From contig JAGVJN010000023.1 of NCBI GenBank assembly GCA_020051095.1, positions 1-64,000 on the forward strand: a stretch of 64,000 bases of DNA. The letters run 5' to 3'. Position numbers and translations under genes: made by a program. The number at the start of each line of letters is the position of its first letter. Position 1 is the stretch's first letter. Positions 58,514 to 64,000 of this stretch are shown here, one piece after another. The notes below the pieces were generated by a model that was given only the letters and a program-made list of their open reading frames with translations, searched no databases and was not told where the DNA came from. The DNA comes from Pseudomonadota bacterium. GTDB lineage: Bacteria; Pseudomonadota; Gammaproteobacteria; Legionellales; Legionellaceae.

Positions 58514-59865
58514 TGACAAGCACATTGTTATATTTTTTATTCGCCTTACTCTTATTGGTCACTTTTCATGAATTTGGCCATTTTCTCGTTGCCCGTTTAT
58601 GCGGAGTAAAAGTGCTTCGGTTTTCTTTTGGGTTTGGTCACATATTGGCTAAATACACGTCTAAAAAAGGGACTGAATATGCCTGGTCTCTATGGCCACT
58701 CGGTGGCTATGTTAAAATGTTGGATGAGAATGAAGGGGAAGTGGCGCCAGAAGATAAACCCTATGCCTTTAATAACCAACCAATTTGGAAACGGGCGCTC
58801 ATTGTATTAGCGGGCCCATTCTTTAATTTCATCTTCGCTTTTTTTGCCTTATGGCTTGTTTGGATGATTGGAATAAAATCATTGGCACCGATTATTAAAC
58901 AAGTGGAGCCAAATGGTGTTGCTGCGAAAGCAGGGGTTCCACCTAATACTGAAATCATTGAATTGGACGGCGAGAAAATTCGTTCTTGGCGTGATTTTCA
59001 ATATACACTGATGGCCCACATTGGCAGTGATGATTCGGTGACAATTCAAGTCAAGTCATTATCTAACAACCAGGTGACAAGCCATCAACTACCCTTAGCC
59101 GCATGGGAAATTGACCCTAAAAGACCTAATCTAATTAAAAGTCTCGGCATTCGCCCCTTTATACCACCTGTGTTACCGATTATTGCTCATGCTCCAGCGG
59201 ATATGCCTGCTGCAAAAGCAGGTATTAAACCCAAAGACCTTATTATTGCAATCAATGGCATGCCCATTCATCAATGGGACGACATGGTTAATTTTGTCAA
59301 AGATAACCCGAATAAACTTGTCCAAGTCACAGTGAGCCGTGGTGAGAAACATTATACCTATTCTGTGAAAACGACATCCAAGGAGATAGATGGTCAGTTG
59401 ATAGGGGTGCTTGGGGTTCAGGCTAAAACCGATCAATGGCCTGCAAAATATCTCCGTATCCAAAAAAAGGGACCAATCGCTGCGATGGGGCAAGCCCTTG
59501 AACAAACCTGGGATCTTAGCTCAGCAACCATCCTCTTTATTGGTCGGTTAATAACCGGAAAAATGTCACTTGATACGATTAGCGGACCAGTTGGCATCGC
59601 TCAAGGTGCTGGTAATTCAGGAAGAAGTGGTATTGTCTATTATCTTTTTTTCTTAGCTGTTGTTAGTGTTAGTCTGGGTGTGTTGAATTTATTACCCATT
59701 CCCATGTTGGATGGTGGCCATTTATTTTTTTATGTGATTGAAGGCATTCGAGGGAGGCCGGTTTCCCCAGCATTTCAAATTGCCCTGACCTATGTTGGTC
59801 TTGGCCTATTGTTTATGTTAATGGGTCTTGCTGTTACAAACGATTTGGCACGAATATTCTCCTAG
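58513..59865 (+). CDS. rseP: Site-2 protease RseP
   Basis: 450 residues from the ATG at 58513, the same length as E. coli RseP; an upstream in-frame start at 58489 lies inside cdsA. The intramembrane zinc site is TFHEFGHF (His19, Glu20, His23), with the third ligand in the LDGGHL motif near the C-terminus. Two periplasmic PDZ domains lie between (VEPNGVAAKAGVPPNTEI and DMPAAKAGIKPKDLI). It cleaves membrane-bound anti-sigma factors and signal peptides. Confidence 0.97.
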   Translation: MTSTLLYFLFALLLLVTFHEFGHFLVARLCGVKVLRFSFGFGHILAKYTSKKGTEYAWSLWPLGGYVKMLDENEGEVAPEDKPYAFNNQPIWKRALIVLAGPFFNFIFAFFALWLVWMIGIKSLAPIIKQVEPNGVAAKAGVPPNTEIIELDGEKIRSWRDFQYTLMAHIGSDDSVTIQVKSLSNNQVTSHQLPLAAWEIDPKRPNLIKSLGIRPFIPPVLPIIAHAPADMPAAKAGIKPKDLIIAINGMPIHQWDDMVNFVKDNPNKLVQVTVSRGEKHYTYSVKTTSKEIDGQLIGVLGVQAKTDQWPAKYLRIQKKGPIAAMGQALEQTWDLSSATILFIGRLITGKMSLDTISGPVGIAQGAGNSGRSGIVYYLFFLAVVSVSLGVLNLLPIPMLDGGHLFFYVIEGIRGRPVSPAFQIALTYVGLGLLFMLMGLAVTNDLARIFS

Positions 59866-59913
59866 ATAGGATTCCTCCTAGAAAAATAACTTGACTAATT
59901 AATAGACTTTTTC

Positions 59914-59940
59914 TTGACATTCGGGCTGTGATTCTATAAA
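59914..59940 (+). promoter_or_regulatory. Predicted promoter of bamA
   Basis: A perfect TTGACA (59914-59919) is followed after 15 nt by TATAAA (59935-59940). It lies 72 nt before bamA and after the rseP stop. The short spacer lowers confidence. No clear sigma-E element was seen. Confidence 0.5.
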
Positions 59941-60011
59941 ACGGAGCTTCTGTTTTACAATCATCAATTGTCAATCAGGCGTGTTTTTGCAGTTGTGGAA
60001 TAAAAATAATA

Positions 60012-62327
60012 ATGAAAACAATTAGTCGAAAATTTCTTTTGAATATCTGCTATGCTTCAGCCTTGTGGAGTGGCTCGCAGATTGCTGATGCGAGCGGATT
60101 TGTTGTCAAACACATCAAAGTGGTCGGGGCACAACGAGTCAGTCAAGGAACGGTATTAAACTATCTACCGGTTCGTATTGGCGAATCCATTGGCGCTCAA
60201 TCAACTGCAAAGATTATCCAATCTTTATACGATACCGGATTTTTCCAATCTGTGAGCCTTGAGCGGGAAGGCGATACCTTAATCGTGAAAGTAGTTGAGC
60301 GTTCAACTATCGGCTCGATTAATATCACTGGGAATACCCAGATCCCCAAAGATAAAATGAATGATTTTCTGAAAGAAATGGGGTTGATCAAAGGCCGCGT
60401 ATTCCAGTTATCTGTTTTAGAAAGACTGACAGCGGAACTCAAACAAGCCTATTATGCTCGCGGAAAGTATAATGCACGTATTGAGACAAAGGTCACTGAG
60501 TTGACGGACAATCGGGTGGCGATATCAATTACTATATCCGAAGGTCGGGTATCGCGCATTCGAGCGATAAAAATCATTGGCAACCATGACTTCCCTGAAC
60601 ATGAATTGTTGTCGCAAATGACGCTACAAGAAAGGGGGCTGTTCACCTATTTTACCAAGAAAGATCAATACAATAAGCCAGGTTTAGATGCTTCTCTGGA
60701 AGCAATCCGTTCTTTCTATCTAGACAGAGGGTATTTAAAATTTCAGATCATTTCTTCGCAAGTTTTGTTATCGACGGACAAAAAAGACGTCTATATTAAT
60801 ATTCATATTGAGGAAGGACCTCAATACCATTTTTCAGGATTTAGTATTTCTGGGAAAACTATTCTACCCAAGGATAGAGTTGAGCAATTAGTTTTGGTGA
60901 AAAAGGGCGATGTTTTTTCTCGCAAAGCACTGACGGAAAGTATTTCTGAAATTGGCAAAGCCTTAGGTGATAAGGGCTATGGGTTTCCGGCTATCAACGC
61001 CGAGCCTCGCATTGATGAGCAGAACAAAACAGTCTTCATCCATTTTTCCATCGAGCCAGGTCGCCACGTCTATGTTCGCCGCATCAATTTCCATGGTAAT
61101 ACCAAGACCGCTGACTATGCCCTTCGGAGTGTTATTACCCAAGATGAGGGTGCTTTATTAACGTTACATAATGTCAAAGAGAGTGAGAGACAGCTGCGGA
61201 TATTGGGGTATTTAAAAAACGTGAATATAAAAACCAACCCAGTGCCTGGCACAAACAATCAAGTGGATTTGGATGTGCAAGTTGAAGAAGCACCATCTGC
61301 TGAAGCGAGTGCTTCATTAGGCATTGGTACGACGGGTCTGCAATTTAATGTATCGGCAAACCAACACAACTTTATGGGAACAGGTCGTTCGCTTGGTTTT
61401 GCGTTTAATGCGAGCCGATGGGGGCAAGATTATTCCCTGAATTACTTTAACCCTTTTTATACCAACACCGGCATTGGCCGAGGTGTTAGCGTGTATTTTT
61501 CGAAAGTAAACCCACGCAAACTTGATATTAGTAGTTATAATTCAAATCGATATGGCGTCGATTTAAATTATAACATCCGTTTAAGTGATATCAGCAGTGT
61601 GCAGCTGGGAATGGGGTATCAAGATTTAGATATTCGTTCCGCAGGAGCGGTTCCTCAAATTATGGCTTTTATTGCAACGCAAGGAACTAATTATGACGAA
61701 ATTCGATTCTCTGCTGGGTGGGTGAGCAATTCATATAACCAAATGCCTTTCCCAACGAAAGGGTTTAATCAGGCGGTATCGGGTCTTGCTGCATTGCCTG
61801 CTAATTCCCGCTCTTTATCTTATTATAAATCAGGCTACCAAGCTCATTGGTTCCAGCCTTTATTCAAAGGGTTTATTTTTAGTGCCATGGGTAATGTGGC
61901 CTTTGGTGATTCCTTCCAGCGAGGCGTTGGATTACCGTTTTTTGAAAATTATTTCGCCGGGGGTATTGCTAATCCAGGGATGGTTCGTGGCTATGATAGT
62001 TTCTCCTTAGGACCAAAGGATATCTTTGGCAACTCTTTGGGTGCAAACTTCCTTGTCAATGGCTCATTGGGCTTAATATTACCTTATCCGTTAAGTCGAG
62101 ATACGTTCCGTACTTCTTTGTTTGTTGATGCAGGTAATGTTTATGCTAAAGGTACTCCCGTAGTGTTTACTGGTACTTTGTCGGGACCTGTTCGTTATTC
62201 GGGCGGTATATCACTTGATTGGCGATCGCCGTTTGGTCCATTATCGTTTAGTTTAGCTAGCCCATTAAACAAACAGCCAGGCGACCGAGATCAATATTTC
62301 CAATTCGCATTATCATCGACGTTCTAA
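60012..62327 (+). CDS. bamA: Outer membrane protein assembly factor BamA
   Basis: A 771-residue Omp85 protein with a signal peptide, five POTRA domains (about residues 27-425) and a C-terminal 16-strand beta-barrel. The barrel has the Omp85 region GGIANPGMVRGYDSFSLGP and ends in Phe (FALSSTF), the outer-membrane recognition signature. It inserts beta-barrel proteins into the outer membrane. It sits between rseP and skp as in E. coli. Confidence 0.98.
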   Translation: MKTISRKFLLNICYASALWSGSQIADASGFVVKHIKVVGAQRVSQGTVLNYLPVRIGESIGAQSTAKIIQSLYDTGFFQSVSLEREGDTLIVKVVERSTIGSINITGNTQIPKDKMNDFLKEMGLIKGRVFQLSVLERLTAELKQAYYARGKYNARIETKVTELTDNRVAISITISEGRVSRIRAIKIIGNHDFPEHELLSQMTLQERGLFTYFTKKDQYNKPGLDASLEAIRSFYLDRGYLKFQIISSQVLLSTDKKDVYINIHIEEGPQYHFSGFSISGKTILPKDRVEQLVLVKKGDVFSRKALTESISEIGKALGDKGYGFPAINAEPRIDEQNKTVFIHFSIEPGRHVYVRRINFHGNTKTADYALRSVITQDEGALLTLHNVKESERQLRILGYLKNVNIKTNPVPGTNNQVDLDVQVEEAPSAEASASLGIGTTGLQFNVSANQHNFMGTGRSLGFAFNASRWGQDYSLNYFNPFYTNTGIGRGVSVYFSKVNPRKLDISSYNSNRYGVDLNYNIRLSDISSVQLGMGYQDLDIRSAGAVPQIMAFIATQGTNYDEIRFSAGWVSNSYNQMPFPTKGFNQAVSGLAALPANSRSLSYYKSGYQAHWFQPLFKGFIFSAMGNVAFGDSFQRGVGLPFFENYFAGGIANPGMVRGYDSFSLGPKDIFGNSLGANFLVNGSLGLILPYPLSRDTFRTSLFVDAGNVYAKGTPVVFTGTLSGPVRYSGGISLDWRSPFGPLSFSLASPLNKQPGDRDQYFQFALSSTF

Positions 62328-62519
62328 CATTTAGGCCTAAGTTGCCTCAGAATACGCTGTTTTAGTCAACTTAATCCTAGGTGATGATTTGCCGATTAAA
62401 GTGCAGTAAATACTTAGGCGAAAGAATGTGCTCTCCAACTGATTAAAAATTGTAATGACGGGGGGTTGTGTATCGTATGGTTTATGTTACGATAAGCTAT
62501 TTTAATCCTGGAGATAAAC

Positions 62520-63017
62520 ATGAACCGAGTTCGAACCCTTTTGATGTCAGCGCTGTTAGTTGCTACTTTCTCAACCGCCTATGCGGATAATAAGATTGGT
62601 GTGGTGGATTTCCAAAAATTAACACAGTCTTCTGGCAAATTAGATAATATCCGCAATGAACTGGAAAAGAAATTTAAAAGCCGTCGCGATGAGTTGGTGA
62701 AAATGGAAGAAAAATTGAAAAAAGATTTTGAAGCCTTTAAGCGCGATAGTGCAGTGATGAGCGATGCTAAGAAGAAAGAAGCCCAGCAAAAACTTATCGA
62801 AGCCCAGCAAAAATTTGATAAAGAAGGACAAGCTTATCAACAAGATCTAAGCAATGCTCACAACCAGGCAATGCAAAAATTAGGTAAAGAAGTTCAGCAA
62901 GCTGTTAGCAAAGTAGCGGAAGCAGATAAGTTTGATTTGATTGTGCAAAAAGAAAGTGTTCCTTACAGTAATAGTAAATTGGATGTTACCGACAAGGTGT
63001 TAAAAGCGTTAAAGTAA
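62520..63017 (+). CDS. skp: Periplasmic chaperone Skp/OmpH
   Basis: 165 residues with a signal peptide cleaved about after residue 22 (FSTAYA-DNKIG). The mature protein is a long Lys/Glu/Gln-rich helical hairpin (about 50-130) on a small beta body, the jellyfish-like Skp fold. It escorts unfolded outer-membrane proteins to BamA, encoded just upstream. In the 192-nt upstream region an inverted repeat TATCGTA/TACGATA (62471-62494) lies over a possible weak promoter. Confidence 0.93.
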   Translation: MNRVRTLLMSALLVATFSTAYADNKIGVVDFQKLTQSSGKLDNIRNELEKKFKSRRDELVKMEEKLKKDFEAFKRDSAVMSDAKKKEAQQKLIEAQQKFDKEGQAYQQDLSNAHNQAMQKLGKEVQQAVSKVAEADKFDLIVQKESVPYSNSKLDVTDKVLKALK

Positions 63018-63018
63018 G

Positions 63019-64000
63019 GTGAAAACACTTGAGCAAATAGCAAACCATGTCAATGCAATTGTCCATGGTGACGCGCAAAAGAAAATATCAGCCGTCGCAT
63101 CCCTCGCGGCGGCAAATGCTTCTCATGTCGCTTTTTTTGATAACCCTGTCAGGTTAAAATGGTTGCATGATACACAAGCGGGTGCGGTTGTTCTGACCCA
63201 GCAATATGTGGATGTGTGTCCAACCAATGCTTTAATTGTCAACGATCCAGCGATTGCCATTACTCAAATTCAAAATTGTCTTGAGTCTACGAATTCTCAA
63301 CGAGGGTTTATTCATCCAAATGCGTTAATTTCCTTAAGCTGTGAACTTGGACAAAATGTTAGCATTGGTGCCAATTCCTATATTGGTGAGGGAGTTGTAC
63401 TCGGCGATAATGTTACTATTGGTGTGGGTTGTGTGATTGAGGCGGATGCTTACATTGGTGCAAATTCATCCATTAATCATGCAAGCGTGGTGCATCACCA
63501 TACGATAATCGGCGATCAAGTTGAGATAGACAGTGGCACGGTCATTGGCGCTTTTCCATTTAATGGTGTAAAATCTGGCGGCATTTGGCAACGAGGTCCT
63601 TCTTACGGGTCGGTTATCATCGAAGATAATGTACATGTTGGTGCCAATACGGTTATCGATCGGGGCGGTTATACGGATACAATCATTAGTCGTGGCGTCA
63701 TTATTGATAACTTGGTACAAATTGCCCATGATACGGTGATAGGTCCCTATACGGCAATTGCAGGCTGTGCTGCGATCGGTGCTAATTGTGAGATTGGTTC
63801 ACACTGCATCATTGGAGGCGCAAGTACAATTGCAGCGAATGTATATTTAGCTGATGAAGTTGTTGTTACGGGTATGTCAACCGTTAGTAAATCGCTAAAA
63901 AAAGCAGGCATATTTTCCTCTGGCACCATGGTGTCGGAGCATCAACATTGGCGAAAGAATGTGGTTCGTTTTCGACAGTTGGAAAATTGGGTTGACAGAA
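63019..64000 (+). CDS. lpxD: UDP-3-O-acylglucosamine N-acyltransferase, 3'-truncated by window
   Basis: An open frame from GTG at 63019, one base after the skp stop, to the window end (327 codons, no stop). The N-terminal uridine-binding domain (ISAVASLAAANASHVAFFDN) is followed by a left-handed beta-helix of hexapeptide repeats (LGQNVSIGANSYIGEGV). The catalytic His is in QIAHDTVIG, and GVIIDN and GGASTI match LpxD. It adds the N-linked hydroxyacyl chain in lipid A synthesis. E. coli LpxD is about 341 residues, so roughly a dozen residues are missing. The usual IDSGTVIGADGFGY reads GAFPFNG here, a divergence in the acyl/nucleotide pocket region. Confidence 0.95.
   Translation, partial: MKTLEQIANHVNAIVHGDAQKKISAVASLAAANASHVAFFDNPVRLKWLHDTQAGAVVLTQQYVDVCPTNALIVNDPAIAITQIQNCLESTNSQRGFIHPNALISLSCELGQNVSIGANSYIGEGVVLGDNVTIGVGCVIEADAYIGANSSINHASVVHHHTIIGDQVEIDSGTVIGAFPFNGVKSGGIWQRGPSYGSVIIEDNVHVGANTVIDRGGYTDTIISRGVIIDNLVQIAHDTVIGPYTAIAGCAAIGANCEIGSHCIIGGASTIAANVYLADEVVVTGMSTVSKSLKKAGIFSSGTMVSEHQHWRKNVVRFRQLENWVDR

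Overview
The window is an AT-leaning chromosomal segment from a gammaproteobacterium, most likely of the order Legionellales (Legionella/Coxiella relatives). Three things point there: an unbroken sdhCDAB-sucABCD block, the order tpiA-secG-tRNA-Leu(GAG)-nuoA..N-tRNA-fMet-rimP-nusA-infB-rbfA-truB-rpsO-pnp, and a large ankyrin-repeat protein. This is inference from gene order and protein character; no search was run.

Layout. Positions 1-133 are the 3' end of a 5S rRNA and its terminator, the tail of an rRNA operon. Positions 165-2333 hold a YajR-type MFS transporter and a FabL-like short-chain dehydrogenase. Positions 2459-7221 are a compact operon: a long acyl carrier protein, a double-hotdog dehydratase, a ketoacyl synthase, a second ketoacyl synthase lacking the active-site Cys, and an LpxL-type acyltransferase. 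Its gene content and order match the acpXL-fabZXL-fabF2XL-fabF1XL-lpxXL cluster that rhizobia use to put a very-long-chain fatty acid on lipid A. Positions 7302-12032 hold surface-glycan genes (O-antigen ligase-like, polysaccharide deacetylase, a GT2-GtrA fusion, a polytopic membrane protein), followed by an unrecognised acidic protein.

Positions 12895-24547 are all on the minus strand. Read in transcription order they are glmS, sdhCDAB and sucABCD: amino-sugar supply, succinate dehydrogenase, the E1/E2 subunits of 2-oxoglutarate dehydrogenase, and succinyl-CoA synthetase. Positions 24548-27543 are an accessory patch with a frameshifted gene remnant and the ankyrin protein.

From 27544 to 52622 almost everything is on the plus strand: tpiA, secG, tRNA-Leu, the complete 14-gene NADH dehydrogenase I operon, initiator tRNA, and the translation/RNA-decay operon rimP-nusA-infB-rbfA-truB-rpsO-pnp. 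Then come gpmI-envC-ctpA (minus strand; glycolysis and cell-division murein hydrolysis) and uppS-cdsA-rseP-bamA-skp-lpxD (plus strand; envelope assembly). lpxD is cut by the window end.

The most unusual items are the very-long-chain-fatty-acid-like cluster with its Cys-less ketoacyl synthase partner, a 32-bp perfect palindrome inside the deacetylase gene, a 20-bp perfect inverted repeat after nuoN whose right half recurs beside ctpA, and the ankyrin and acidic proteins as possible secreted effectors.
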